From assembly GCF_000964795.1 (NCBI RefSeq), contig NZ_LANX01000001.1, positions 124,001 through 188,000 of the forward strand: a stretch of 64,000 bases of DNA, given 5' to 3'. The position numbers were made by a program, and so were the translations under genes. A model generated the notes under the pieces. That model worked only from the letters and a program-made list of their open reading frames with translations. It did not search any database and was not told the DNA's origin. This document shows positions 18,215 through 28,561 of the stretch, piece after piece. Within the stretch, counting starts at the first letter, position 1. Every line of letters starts with the position of its first letter. The DNA comes from Candidatus Neoehrlichia procyonis str. RAC413 (GTDB lineage: Bacteria; Pseudomonadota; Alphaproteobacteria; Rickettsiales; Anaplasmataceae).

Positions 18215-19162
18215 TTATATTCCTGAGTTTTTGTTAGATAAAAATTTTTCTGCATCAATTGCAGCCATACATCCTGTACCTGCTGCAACAATAGCTTGTT
18301 GATATATTTTATCCTGAACGTCACCAGCAGCAAAAATTCCAGGACAACTTGTTGCAGTGCTTGGATGGTAAGTGATAACATATCCATCATTATCTAAGTT
18401 TATTTTTGTATTATGAAGTATTCTTGTATTTGGAGTATGACCAATTGCTATAAATACTCCCTGTACATTAATAGTTTTTATGTTACCAGTTTTAACGGAT
18501 TTAATTTTTATAGCATTAACGTTTTTATCACCTAATATTTCTTCTAATGTGCTATTCCATACAACTTCAATTTTTTTATTATTAAATAGTCGATCTTGTA
18601 TTATTGCCTCAGCTTTTAAAGTATCCCTTCTATGTATAAGAAGTACTTTTTGTGAATATTTAGTTAAATATATTGCTTCTTCTACAGCCGTATTACCTCC
18701 TCCTACTACAGCAACATGCTTATCTTTAAAAAATGCTCCATCGCAAGTAGCGCATGCAGAAACGCCTTTCCCTTTAAAAAATTCTTCACTCTCTATTCCT
18801 AACCATTTTGCCTGTGCTCCAGTTGCAACGATAATACTATAGGCGATATACTTATCATTGAAAGCACTAGTACACTCAAAAGGATATTTATTTGTATTGA
18901 TATTACTAATTTCATCAAGTATTATATTAGTACCCACTTTTTCGGCTTGTTGTTTCATTTGTTCCATTAATTCTGGACCTTGTACTGTGTTTGCAAAGCC
19001 AGGATAGTTTTCAACGTCTGTAGTTATAGTTAATTGTCCTCCTGGCTGCATACCCGTAACTAGAATAGGTTGTAAATTTGCTCTAGCAGCATATATAGCA
19101 GCAGTATATCCTGCTGCACCTGATCCTATGATTAGAACTTTTGTTGTATAGGTTTTAGACAT
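18215..19162 (-). CDS. trxB: Thioredoxin-disulfide reductase
   Basis: 315 aa, normal TrxB length. This cytosolic flavoprotein reduces thioredoxin with NADPH. The FAD-binding GSGAAGYTAAIYAARA (from residue 13), the redox pair CATC (137-140), the NADPH-binding GGGNTAVEEA and the C-terminal FAAGDV block are all present. It starts eight bases after the peroxiredoxin stop codon on the same strand, which makes a hydroperoxide-detoxifying operon (peroxiredoxin, then thioredoxin reductase) likely. Confidence 0.97.
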   Translation of the reverse strand: MSKTYTTKVLIIGSGAAGYTAAIYAARANLQPILVTGMQPGGQLTITTDVENYPGFANTVQGPELMEQMKQQAEKVGTNIILDEISNINTNKYPFECTSAFNDKYIAYSIIVATGAQAKWLGIESEEFFKGKGVSACATCDGAFFKDKHVAVVGGGNTAVEEAIYLTKYSQKVLLIHRRDTLKAEAIIQDRLFNNKKIEVVWNSTLEEILGDKNVNAIKIKSVKTGNIKTINVQGVFIAIGHTPNTRILHNTKINLDNDGYVITYHPSTATSCPGIFAAGDVQDKIYQQAIVAAGTGCMAAIDAEKFLSNKNSGI

Positions 19163-19170
19163 TATGGTCT

Positions 19171-19776
19171 CTAATTTTTTTCAAGGTTATCAAGGTGTGA
19201 TTTAAAATAATGCTCAACACCATTTTGTGAAGCTTCCATAGCTGCTTCTCCTTTTGACCATCCTGCTGGGCATACTTCTCCATATTTTTTATGATGATAT
19301 ATAGCATCTATTATACGGATAAGTTCATCTATGTTACGTCCTATAGATAAATCATTAATTGATTGGTGTCTAATTATAAAATCATTGTCAATAATAAACG
19401 TTGCTCTTAAAGCAACCTTATTGTTATGAAGAACACCATAACTTTGGGATATATAATGTGAATCATCTGCAATCAAAGGAAAACTGATTTTGTCTATGCC
19501 GCCCTTGTTAACACTAACATTACGCCAGTGATTGTGACAAAATTCTGAATCTGTACTAATACCAATAATTTCAGTATTTTGCGCAGTAAAGTTAGGTATT
19601 CTGTTATGCAAAGATATAATTTCTGTAGGACATACAAATGTAAAGTCACGAGGATAAAAGAACAAAATAGCACACTTTCCTGAAATATATTGCTTTAAAT
19701 TAAAGTCACAAATTTTATCATTAGGCATCACAGCTTTTGCTGTAAAATCAATAGCTTGTTTTGTTACAAGATTCAT
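19171..19776 (-). CDS. Typical 2-Cys peroxiredoxin (AhpC/Prx1 type)
   Basis: 201 aa. Thiol peroxidase reducing H2O2 and organic peroxides. The peroxidatic cysteine is C49 in FYPRDFTFVCPTE and the resolving cysteine C169 in GEVCPAGW. Length and both motifs match the typical 2-Cys class, which needs thioredoxin or AhpF; the adjoining trxB suggests the thioredoxin system. The C-terminal tail after GEVCPAGW is of the long Prx1 type (AMEASQNGVEHYFKSHL). It is first in the prx-trxB pair, with about 135 bases of upstream DNA before the divergent aminotransferase gene. Confidence 0.95.
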   Translation of the reverse strand: MNLVTKQAIDFTAKAVMPNDKICDFNLKQYISGKCAILFFYPRDFTFVCPTEIISLHNRIPNFTAQNTEIIGISTDSEFCHNHWRNVSVNKGGIDKISFPLIADDSHYISQSYGVLHNNKVALRATFIIDNDFIIRHQSINDLSIGRNIDELIRIIDAIYHHKKYGEVCPAGWSKGEAAMEASQNGVEHYFKSHLDNLEKN

Positions 19777-19911
19777 AAAAAAAACCTATAAAAAATAATA
19801 GTTATTAGAAATCATAATATATAAATTCTAAGATTGTCACAATAGTTTTATTAATAGTATTGAATATTTATAAAAACAAACATATTATTAAGATTATTTA
19901 ATTATAGTTAG

Positions 19912-21120
19912 ATGAACATGTCAATTATAGCTGATAAGATGAATATTATTAAGCCATCTCCTACCTTAGAAATTGCAGGTAAAGCTATGCAATTAAAGGC
20001 AATGGGATTTGATGTTATATCATTAAGTGCAGGTGAACCAGATTTTGATACGCCAAATAGTGTTAAGGATGCTGCTATTAAAGCAATTAATGCTGGAAAG
20101 ACTAAATATACACTTGTTGATGGAACTATAGAATTAAAGGAAGCAATATCTTATAAGATATATGCAGATTATGGGATAAGATATAATATTCAGCAAATTT
20201 CTGTTGGAGCAGGAGCTAAACAGTGTATATATAATTTGTTTATGGCAACATTAAATCCTGGCAATGAAGTATTAATACCATCTCCTTATTGGGTTTCTTA
20301 TACAGATATTGTTAAAATTGCAGGAGGGAAACCTGTTATTATTAATTGTAATGAAACTTTTAAATTAAGTGCAGAATTGCTTGAACAATCAATTACTAAG
20401 AATACTAAGTGGTTAGTTATTAATTCTCCAAATAACCCTACAGGTATGGTATATACAAAAAAAGAGTTAAAAGATATTGCTCAAGTATTGCTAAGGTACC
20501 CACATGTGTATGTTATGACGGATGATATATACGCAAAATTAGTTTATGGTGTAAAGTTTGTTAATATTATACAAGCTGAATCTGCTTTGTATGATAGAGT
20601 ATTTATAGTTAATGGAGTATCTAAAGCATATGCAATGACAGGGTGGAGAATAGGTTATATTACTGGTGATGAAAAAATAATTAAAGCGATTTCAATTATA
20701 CAATCTCAAAGTACAACTAATCCTAATTCTATCGCTCAAGCTGCAGCAGTTGAGGCTTTAATGGGAGATCAGGATTTTTTAAAAGAAAGATTAAAACTAT
20801 TTTCTGAGAGGCGCGATATAGTAATGAATATGGTAAGTAATACTCCTGGATTATCCGCTATTCTCCCTCAAGGAGCATTTTACGTTTTTATATCGTGTGA
20901 AAAAATGATAGGAATGAAAACTAAGAATGATCTAATAATACGAGATGGTACGGATTTTTCTAAATATTTACTGCAGGATTATAATGTTGCTGTTGTTCCA
21001 GGAGATGCTTTTGGTGCTGCAAATTTTTTTAGAATATCATATGCAACATCGAGTGAACAATTATTAATAGCATGTGAAAGGATTAACAAAGCTTGTGCAG
21101 AGTTGAGTAGTTTTTTATAA
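19912..21120 (+). CDS. aspC: Class I aminotransferase, aspartate aminotransferase type
   Basis: 402 aa. PLP enzyme of fold type I, subgroup I-gamma (aspartate/prephenate aminotransferases of bacteria). Visible blocks are SLSAGEPDFDTP, SPYWVSY, INSPNNPTG and the Schiff-base lysine K238 in NGVSKAYAMTGWRIGY. The final FFRISYATS contains the substrate-carboxylate arginine. Start is ATG 19912; ATG 19918 is an alternative. Aspartate specificity is inferred from the family. It is transcribed divergently from the peroxiredoxin operon. Confidence 0.92.
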   Translation: MNMSIIADKMNIIKPSPTLEIAGKAMQLKAMGFDVISLSAGEPDFDTPNSVKDAAIKAINAGKTKYTLVDGTIELKEAISYKIYADYGIRYNIQQISVGAGAKQCIYNLFMATLNPGNEVLIPSPYWVSYTDIVKIAGGKPVIINCNETFKLSAELLEQSITKNTKWLVINSPNNPTGMVYTKKELKDIAQVLLRYPHVYVMTDDIYAKLVYGVKFVNIIQAESALYDRVFIVNGVSKAYAMTGWRIGYITGDEKIIKAISIIQSQSTTNPNSIAQAAAVEALMGDQDFLKERLKLFSERRDIVMNMVSNTPGLSAILPQGAFYVFISCEKMIGMKTKNDLIIRDGTDFSKYLLQDYNVAVVPGDAFGAANFFRISYATSSEQLLIACERINKACAELSSFL

Positions 21121-21130
21121 AAAAACACAC

Positions 21131-21156
21131 TACTTAAATAAGTATTTTTATTTTTT
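21131..21156 (+). terminator. Probable intrinsic terminator after the aminotransferase gene
   Basis: TACTTAAATAAGTA forms a five-pair AT-rich stem with a four-base loop, followed directly by TTTTTATTTTTT, 11 bases after the stop codon. The stem is weak, so confidence is moderate. Confidence 0.45.
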
Positions 21157-21466
21157 AAAAATTTTGAGACCATGAAGCTTTATGTATTTTTAACATAATT
21201 ATCAATAGTATTAAAAACTATAAAGTTACTTTTGTAAAAATACACCATTCATCTAGTCCAGAAAGTTAAGGATTTTATAGTGTGATAAAACTAATCAGCT
21301 AATCAGTATAAATGTGACATAGTAAATTATAGTAATTATACTAAGCATTAAATATGGCATTATTACTACTTTAACATAAGTATACTTTGTATATTATTTT
21401 ATAATGTAAATATTTACATACTTGCCATAATACTGTTAATCAAGTTTCTTATAAGTGTGTAACATA
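21157..21466. other. Short non-coding stretch
   Basis: About 310 AT-rich bases between the aminotransferase terminator and the 3' end of the foldase gene. Nothing recognisable. Confidence 0.5.
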
Positions 21467-23353
21467 TCATTTTATTGTATTTACTAGCTCCTGATTTACT
21501 TTTACAGAATATTTTTTCATTAAATACTTAATTAGTTGATCCTTTAATGAATCGATATTACTATTATTGGTTTGTGACTTGAATTTTATGAAATCTAATT
21601 CTTTAATTTCTTGTGGGGTGTTAATACTTCTTAAAATTGCTACTAGGATCTTATCATTATTAGCATTTATAAACCCAATAGTAGAATTACCTATGTTTAT
21701 ACTAAAAATTTCATTGACTAACCCATAGGGATAATCTTGCCCGGGATTATCAGTGGATGCAACATCTATTTTACTTACTTTTTGATCTTTCTTTAATAAA
21801 ACGCCGTCTATTTCTTCAATACTACCTCCAGATTTAACTTTTATTGTTAAATCTTTACTTAGTTTATACATTTCACTTATTTTGAAATTATTTTGCCATT
21901 TATTTATTAAGACATCTTTGCTTTCTTCAAAGGTTTTACTACGAGGAGGTGTAATTTCTGTTACGTTTATACTGAAATATCCACTACCGCTGCTTACAAA
22001 ATTAGAAGGTTTGTTTATTTGTGATGAAAATGCCGCTACTGTAAAATCATCTTGTTTTTCTAAAAAACTAGGAGCATTAATACTGTTGCCATTTGAGTCA
22101 GTACCGCTAATATCAAAATTTACTATAGAATGAATTTTTAATGCATGTGAATCCGCTAACTTTTGCAAAGATATTCCTTGGTGAATTTGATTGTTCATTG
22201 TCTTTACAAATTTTGCTAATGCATCAGCAGCTTTTTGTTTTCTAATGCTTAGTGATACTTTTGCACTTAATTCTTTTAAATTGTCATCAGAAATTTTATG
22301 TATACTTTTCATTTTTATAATGTGCCATCCAAACACACTATGTAAAACATTACTCATTTCTCCTTCTTTTAATTTAAAAACAATACCTCTAATATTTTCT
22401 GGTAGCATATTTTTTGTAACATTTTTTAAAGTTATGTTTTCTAACGTAGTCTTTGCGACATCACTAACAATTGAATCAAAACTTTTTCCGTCATTAAGTA
22501 ATTTATAAGCAGATTCAGCATCTTTTTGATTTAAAAATACAAGGTTAAAAATATCTACTTGGTTATCTAACTCGTTATTTTTAATATCATTTTTTATCTC
22601 TTCTGACGAAGCGGTAACTTTGTTAATAAAATCTTCTTCACTTACTGCTATATATTGAACAGTTCTATACTCTGGAAAAGATAATTCTTTACGATTTTTA
22701 TTGTAAAGATCTTTCAGATCTTTATCATGAGGAATAGGAATATTTTTAATTGCTTTATTAGAAATTTCAATAATATCTACTACACGTGACTGATGTAAGT
22801 CTTTAAACATTTTTTTAAGAATATCATCATTATATTGTACATAAATGTTTACAGAGTTATTAAATAAACAACTCATTAATATTGCAATGGGAAACGAATT
22901 GTGTAAACTGCTTACATATGAATTTTCACTTATACCGGCACTTGAAAGTGCTTGCTGGAATTTTTCTTTGCTAAACTTTCCGTCATTATTGTGAAAATAT
23001 TTTATGCTTTTAATATATTCTAATATGCTTTCTTTTCCCACTCTTAAATTAAGTTCTTGGCTTAACTTTTGTAAAACTTTTTCTTCTATTAGTCTATGTA
23101 ATACAGAAGATTTAATATGAAACTGATTAATCTGCTCATCAGATAGTTGATGATTAATGAGCTGCTGTATATACATTATTTCATTGTGATAAGCGGCTTG
23201 AAATTCTTGTAAAGATATTTTATTACTTCCAATGGTTGCTACATATTTTTCATTGTTATAATTGGATAGGAAATAATTTCCAAATGCAATAAACACTAGA
23301 GAGCATATTAACGTTACTAATAGTAACTTAATAAAAACACCTTTTAACTTCAT
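21467..23353 (-). CDS. ppiD: PpiD-like membrane-anchored peptidyl-prolyl isomerase/chaperone
   Basis: 628 aa. One N-terminal membrane segment (residues about 9-29, LLLVTLICSLVFIAFGNYF) anchors a large periplasmic part. The SurA-like N-terminal chaperone domain follows (IGSNKISLQEFQAAYHNEI, about 41-175, with LHRLIEEKVLQKL). A degenerate parvulin domain lies around 245-355 (FDSIVSDVAK, EGEMSNVLHSVFGWHIIKM), then a second SurA-like/PPIase_2 region to the C-terminus. Size and order match PpiD, which assists outer-membrane protein folding at the inner-membrane surface. The gene stands alone on this strand. Confidence 0.88.
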   Translation of the reverse strand: MKLKGVFIKLLLVTLICSLVFIAFGNYFLSNYNNEKYVATIGSNKISLQEFQAAYHNEIMYIQQLINHQLSDEQINQFHIKSSVLHRLIEEKVLQKLSQELNLRVGKESILEYIKSIKYFHNNDGKFSKEKFQQALSSAGISENSYVSSLHNSFPIAILMSCLFNNSVNIYVQYNDDILKKMFKDLHQSRVVDIIEISNKAIKNIPIPHDKDLKDLYNKNRKELSFPEYRTVQYIAVSEEDFINKVTASSEEIKNDIKNNELDNQVDIFNLVFLNQKDAESAYKLLNDGKSFDSIVSDVAKTTLENITLKNVTKNMLPENIRGIVFKLKEGEMSNVLHSVFGWHIIKMKSIHKISDDNLKELSAKVSLSIRKQKAADALAKFVKTMNNQIHQGISLQKLADSHALKIHSIVNFDISGTDSNGNSINAPSFLEKQDDFTVAAFSSQINKPSNFVSSGSGYFSINVTEITPPRSKTFEESKDVLINKWQNNFKISEMYKLSKDLTIKVKSGGSIEEIDGVLLKKDQKVSKIDVASTDNPGQDYPYGLVNEIFSINIGNSTIGFINANNDKILVAILRSINTPQEIKELDFIKFKSQTNNSNIDSLKDQLIKYLMKKYSVKVNQELVNTIK

Positions 23354-24675
23354 AATAATTATAAAACATAATTGAACATTTGCTCACTAATATAGCAAAC
23401 AAAATTATATGTGCAAATGTTTTCCTAATTAATAGTTAATTTTTATTTCTATAATGTTGAGATAATAGCTACTAAAAATATGAATAATCTATGATTAAGA
23501 CTTACACTTGTTTTATAATTAATGTAAAAAAAAATATATAAAAAAGTTTAAATTGAATTTATGTTTTTGTGTTTAATTACTAGTGTTATAGTTTTGTAGT
23601 ATTTAAGTATAATGAATACTAATTTATTGAAAAATAACTGCTATATTGAAAAAAACTTACTGGCAAGAAATCTGTCAAATATAAATGTGGATTTTTATGA
23701 TAAAGTAATTTTTACGGTAATGATATTTTTTTAATTTTAGTATGTTTAAAATAAGTATAAATGTTAACATATTTTAATATGCTATTCATATAATGTGATA
23801 AGCAAGGCTATTAAATTATACTTTTTTGTAATGTTAAGATGTGTAGTTGCTAATTTCGGATGCTAAGTAACTGTAATATAGTTCAAATATATTCTTAGTA
23901 TATTATTATTCTATATTAGAAATACACTAATTTATATTTTTTAATGTTATGATGATTAATAAAGGCTAATTATTGTTAGCTATTTCAATAATGGTTAAAT
24001 TTTTTTGAATTATATCTTTATTGTTTATTTTGTATTTGTAATGCATTTTTTTTATATTATTTTTGGAAAAATGTTCAGGTATGGGTTATACATTAAAGTT
24101 TTTACTTGTTTTGTGTTCAATATTTATTTGTTGTTATTTTTTTAGAAAAAATATTTTAATATTTTTATAATTTATATTGCTTTATTAAAGAAGCTGCATT
24201 ATAAATTAATTTCGTCTTATAAAATTAATAATAAATTTTATATATTTTTATATGAATTTTGATATAAATTTGGTTTTATAATTTATTTTCATACGTATAA
24301 TTTACTTGTAATATTTTTTTATGGCATATATCAAATTTAAATATTTATGTGGTAATAAAACAAAAGAAATTAGTAGTTAACGTAAAAGCATTGAACTTTG
24401 ATAATTACAAAAAAATAATTTGCAAAATTATTGGGTGTGCTGATGTCCAAGATTTAGTAAGTACTAACGAATGATGAATGTTATGATAATTATTATTATG
24501 AAGGTAGTTATGTAAGATTCTATCTTGGGATTGTATGGTATTATTCTTTCTGGCTAGTATTGTTTTATGCTTAAATTGCTTTAATGATTGTGCCAAAATT
24601 TTCATAAACAATTGATTTTATAAAATTAGATAACACTATAAGTATTACTTATTGATATTTTTAAGTTATTATGTA
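23354..24675. other. 1.3-kb non-coding stretch
   Basis: AT-rich with stops in all frames. A 68-codon minus-strand frame at 24405-24611 lacks a ribosome binding site and any recognisable motif, so I leave it out. No RNA gene or repeat is evident. Confidence 0.5.
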
Positions 24676-25353
24676 GTTGTGATTTGTATATTTACTAATG
24701 TTTTAGTAAGAGAAAAACTTATTAAATAGTTTGTTGCTGCTTTACATAATTAAACTAGCTATAGATTGGTTAAAAGGTTATGGTAGGTAGATTATGAGAA
24801 ATATATATTTTACATTTTCTTAAAATTTGTATTTTCATATATAGGATTTAAACTAAGTTGAGGTAATGTATTGTTAATTTTGTGTAACAGCATCATAACT
24901 GCAGTTTTGGCATTTATTGTAAACTTAGGAATATTTTTATACGTAATATAATTATCATCATAACGTATGCTATTATGATTTACTATACTTATACCACTTA
25001 GTGGAAGGATAGTGGTTGTGATTTGTATATTTATTAATATTTTAATAAGAGAAAAACTTACTAAATAGTTTGTTGCTGCTTTACATAATTAAATTAGCTA
25101 TAGATTGGTTAAAAGGTTATGGTAGGTAGATTATGGGAAATATATATTTTACATTTTCTTAAAATTTGTATTTTCATATATAGGATTTAAACTAAGTTGA
25201 GGTAATTTATTTTTAATTTTATGTAACAGCAGCATAGCTGCAGTTTTGGCATTTATTGTAAACTTGGGAATATTTTTATACGTAATATAATTATCATCAT
25301 AATGTATGCTATTATGATTTACTATACTTATGTCACTTAGTGGAAGGATATTT
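24676..25353. repeat. 339-bp tandem duplication covering the tsaB 3' end
   Basis: Bases 24676-25014 and 25015-25353 are near-identical copies with a period of 339 bp and a few substitutions. The right copy is the real 3' part of tsaB plus its downstream DNA. The left copy is a detached duplicate of the same C-terminal codons and trailer, without a start. Confidence 0.93.
24846..25010 (-). pseudogene. Detached duplicate of the tsaB C-terminus
   Basis: It repeats the last 55 or so codons of tsaB (matching 25185-25349) with scattered substitutions. It has no start and is created by the 339-bp tandem duplication. Confidence 0.7.
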
Positions 25354-25748
25354 GATGAAAATACTTGAGTAAAAACTGTATTATTATGTGTATTTATTAC
25401 AGATTTTATAGGGTTATTTATATTTTCTATGTATTGACGTATGGAATAAGCTTGCATTTCTAATGTGCTAATACCGTGAACTGTAATATTTGTTGTTAAT
25501 TGAATTCCTTGAGCAGCAGCTATTCCTGCTCTAATACCTGTAAAACTTCCTGGTCCTATAACTACTGCTATATCTGTAATACTGTTATAGCTATTTTGAG
25601 ATTCATCAAATATTGAATGAATTAATAAGAATAAGTCTTTAGTATGTTGATTATGTGAAGAATTTTCTTTATAAAATATATTATTTTTTTCGTCTAGAAT
25701 AGCTACAGAGCATATATGTCCGGATGTATCTATGCTCATGATGTTCAC
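25149..25748 (-). CDS. tsaB: tRNA threonylcarbamoyladenosine biosynthesis protein TsaB
   Basis: TsaB (YeaZ) partners TsaD in making the t6A37 modification of ANN-decoding tRNAs. MSIDTSGHICSVAIL at the N-terminus, HNQHTKDLFLLI and the signature VVIGPGSFTGIRAGIAAAQGI are clear. I start at GTG 25748 (giving MNIMSIDTS): AAAGGAA lies about eight bases upstream and GTG overlaps the stop codon of the transporter gene by GTGA, indicating coupled translation. The frame extends 11 codons upstream of this start, inside the transporter. The C-terminal half is short and diverged, as is common in reduced genomes, and its DNA is tandemly duplicated downstream. Confidence 0.9.
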   Translation of the reverse strand: MNIMSIDTSGHICSVAILDEKNNIFYKENSSHNQHTKDLFLLIHSIFDESQNSYNSITDIAVVIGPGSFTGIRAGIAAAQGIQLTTNITVHGISTLEMQAYSIRQYIENINNPIKSVINTHNNTVFTQVFSSNILPLSDISIVNHNSIHYDDNYITYKNIPKFTINAKTAAMLLLHKIKNKLPQLSLNPIYENTNFKKM

Positions 25749-26908
25749 GGAAGATTTCCTTTTTTTCGTAAAAATATACATTTATAGATTTGAAAAAATA
25801 TTATTGCAAATGCACCATTACCAAAAACATTTATTGAAGTAATTATGGGCTCAAAAATTATGTACAATATTGCCATTAACGAAATCATTGTAGGGGAAAA
25901 GTGTAAATATTGTTGTAGTATAGGAATCATAACTACTATTCCTGTGCCAGGTACCGCAGCATCAGCAAACTTTAGTATTACAAAATAAATTGTAAAAAGT
26001 AAATATTCAGTACTGTTAATGGGTTGTTGAAAAGTTGAAGATATTATTAATGATAAAATAATAATAAAAAAACAATCTCCAATTAGATGTATATTTGTAA
26101 CGCTTGGTATTACTATATTTGCAATATAATTATTAGAATTTTTTTGACTTGCAGATAAAGTAACAGGCATTGTAATTAAACTTGACATTGTGCTAAATGC
26201 TAATATAAGTGCAGGGATCATATTTTTTATAGATAGTATTGTTTTATGTAAAATAAAATTATTACTAATAATATATAAAAGAATTACATAGACATAAGCA
26301 CAAGTAAAAAGCAAAAATAATACTGCTATATATTCTAATGGTAAAGAAATGAGAATTTTATCATCATGCATTTTAAATATAAAACCAATAATGAATATTG
26401 GTATTATTGTTATAAATATTTTTTTTAGAATAAATGTGCTTATATATAGTAATGTATTTGCTATTTTGGTTGCTTTGTCTTTCATAATTTTTGATAAGAT
26501 GATACTAACAAAGAATCCTGATATTAAAGCATAACTATTGTTAATAATTGTTGGTAGGTGAAATTGATATAAAGGCTCCAATATTTTGCGATTTACTGTG
26601 GGAAGTATAATATTATTATTAGAAAGTAGGGCACTAGCCTTTATGCCGATAAAAGAAGCAATTGTAACAGATGTTATATTAGAGATTATAATTGTAAACA
26701 CTAATAAAACTATAATTTTAAAAGCATTACTATTTTGTAATTGATTAATTGAATGAAAAATGAGGGAAAAAATAATGAATGGTAATATAAATATTAGTAC
26801 TTCTTTTATAGATAAACTTAATGTATATGCAAGTGATCTGATAAAGTATGGTACGAAATCTGCAAATATAAAAGTACAGATTGCTAGTAGTATTATTAAT
26901 AGTGGCAT
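25745..26908 (-). CDS. DAACS-family dicarboxylate/amino acid:cation symporter
   Basis: 387 aa with about eight to ten hydrophobic segments, of the GltP/DctA type. The first re-entrant hairpin motif is recognisable as AFSTMSSLITMPVTL (family AFSTSSSAATLPVTL), and the second region as DAAVPGTGIVVMIPIL. Such carriers import glutamate, aspartate or C4-dicarboxylates with Na+ or H+. The substrate here is not resolved, and the diverged hairpin serines add uncertainty. Uptake of host amino acids would suit an intracellular bacterium (inference). It overlaps tsaB by four bases and follows tRNA-Arg by 31 bases. Confidence 0.82.
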   Translation of the reverse strand: MPLLIILLAICTFIFADFVPYFIRSLAYTLSLSIKEVLIFILPFIIFSLIFHSINQLQNSNAFKIIVLLVFTIIISNITSVTIASFIGIKASALLSNNNIILPTVNRKILEPLYQFHLPTIINNSYALISGFFVSIILSKIMKDKATKIANTLLYISTFILKKIFITIIPIFIIGFIFKMHDDKILISLPLEYIAVLFLLFTCAYVYVILLYIISNNFILHKTILSIKNMIPALILAFSTMSSLITMPVTLSASQKNSNNYIANIVIPSVTNIHLIGDCFFIIILSLIISSTFQQPINSTEYLLFTIYFVILKFADAAVPGTGIVVMIPILQQYLHFSPTMISLMAILYIIFEPIITSINVFGNGAFAIIFFQIYKCIFLRKKGNLP

Positions 26909-26939
26909 TTACGAGTAATTTATACGTACAATAAAAAAA

Positions 26940-27013
26940 TGCACCCTGAGCGATTCGAACGCCCGACCTTTTGATCCGTAGTCAAAAACTCTATCCAGCT
27001 GAGCTAAGGGTGC
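26940..27013 (-). tRNA. tRNA-Arg(ACG)
   Basis: 74-nt cloverleaf on the minus strand: GCACCCT pairs with AGGGTGC, the D arm is GCTC/GAGT, the anticodon loop CTACGGA gives ACG, the T loop is TTCGAAT, and the discriminator is A. ACG is normally deaminated to ICG to read CGN codons. Confidence 0.95.
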
Positions 27014-27100
27014 TGGTTGATAATAGCTATATAATTTAATTTAGTTTATGTAAATAAAATTTTTTGTTAAAATGATATAGATAAAAGATATTGTAATGTA

Positions 27101-27904
27101 ATGGGATATTTAAATATTAAACAAAAAAATAATTTAAGTAGTGTTATTCGTAAGTATTTAGGTTTTATTTTTAGATTTCGAGTATATTTATTTATTATTG
27201 TTAGTGTAATTTTACTTATTACTAATTTTACATATAGAAGTATGACAGAATATATACGTACTACTATTGTAGATAAAGGCTTAATTATTATTAATAATAT
27301 TGATCTCTTTTTTAAAAAAAAATTTAATATATTTATAAATACAGAGAAGCCTTATAAATTTCACAATGATATTTTAAATAAAAATATATTATTAATGAGG
27401 GCTTTGTATGAAGAAAATTTAAAACTTAAACAATTATTAAATTTTGTATCATATTATGGGAATATTAAATATATTACGACTCATGTTATAAGTAGTGTAG
27501 TATATAATGGGGTCAGTAACTTTGCTTTTATTCCTCTTGGGAATGAAAGTGGTATAAGGGTTAATCAAGCAGTAGTAAATGAATATGGATTAGTTGGTAA
27601 AGTTGTAGATGTAGGAAAGCGTGTTTCACGTATATTACTTATTACAGATAGAAATTTTCATGTACCGGTTATGATAGTTGAGAGTGGGGTACATGCTATT
27701 ATGACTGGTTCTCTTGATAAAAGGCTGAAATTAACACATTTTTCTTCTAATAAAGATGTTAAAAATGGAGAAATTGTAATAACAATTGGTGATAATGAGG
27801 ATTTTCCTTATGGTATATATGTAGGTAATGTATTTAGTAATAATGTAATTACGAATGTGAATTTACAAGAGTTAAATTTTGTTAGTGTTTTAAGTATACA
27901 GTAA
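27101..27904 (+). CDS. mreC: Rod-shape protein MreC
   Basis: 267 aa. One membrane segment (residues about 28-46, YLFIIVSVILLI) is followed by a coiled-coil segment (ALYEENLKLKQLL) and the two-barrel MreC periplasmic domain (TTHVISSVVYNGVSNFAFIPLG, GIRVNQAVVNEYGLVGKVV, SRILLITDRNFHVPVMI, DFPYGIYVGNV). MreC links the cytoplasmic MreB filament to peptidoglycan synthases. It is unusual next to mreB here: the two genes are about 0.9 kb apart on opposite strands and not in an mreBCD operon. A murB gene occurs in the same window. Confidence 0.93.
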   Translation: MGYLNIKQKNNLSSVIRKYLGFIFRFRVYLFIIVSVILLITNFTYRSMTEYIRTTIVDKGLIIINNIDLFFKKKFNIFINTEKPYKFHNDILNKNILLMRALYEENLKLKQLLNFVSYYGNIKYITTHVISSVVYNGVSNFAFIPLGNESGIRVNQAVVNEYGLVGKVVDVGKRVSRILLITDRNFHVPVMIVESGVHAIMTGSLDKRLKLTHFSSNKDVKNGEIVITIGDNEDFPYGIYVGNVFSNNVITNVNLQELNFVSVLSIQ

Positions 27905-28561
27905 AGATCTTTTAATAGATATTAGAGCATTTTATATGCTTACATAAATATAGTTGTAAAAATTAATTTTTTAAATCCATTTTTTAAGCTATATAAAAAA
28001 GCGTATGTTTAATCAATTTAAAAAAATTTAAATAAGTGTTTTGTCTATGAAATATAAAGTAGTATTTTGCAATAAATTTATCATGCTATAAAATAGGTTT
28101 ATAGGGTTGGTAGATTATGTTTTTGTAAGAATTCAATATTTATGAAGTATTAACTTATTTGTATTGATAATTATCTGTAATTTGATTATTTTATAAATTA
28201 TCTTGTCAATCTTTATAATAAAAAGAAATTTGCTAAAAATGATTACAATTTTTAAATTTAAGTAGTACGTTATTTTTGCAATAAGTTAATCTACTACAGA
28301 TCTAAAAGAAATATTATAAATAATGTGCTTTTAGTAGTTATTTATGGTGTGATACATAAAAGAGTAAAATATGTACTATTGATATGTCTTTGATTACTTA
28401 TTAATCAGATAATTATGATATTTTGATAAAGCTTAATAAGTATATTACTGTATTGATGCGTAAGCACTTTTTTGATAGAGCTTATATGTTATTAATATGA
28501 TAGTATGTGCATACTTGATACAATTTGGGTAATGTATTTATGTAGTTATTAGTATTATTAA
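27905..28561. other. Non-coding stretch between mreC and the lepA fossil
   Basis: About 660 AT-rich bases. The part nearest 28562 may be a further decayed continuation of the lepA copy (a CTTACG-like stretch near 28455), but the similarity is too weak to call. Confidence 0.4.

Noticed and set aside
24405-24611. 68-codon minus-strand frame
   Set aside because: No ribosome binding site, no motif, and the surroundings are non-coding; could be chance.
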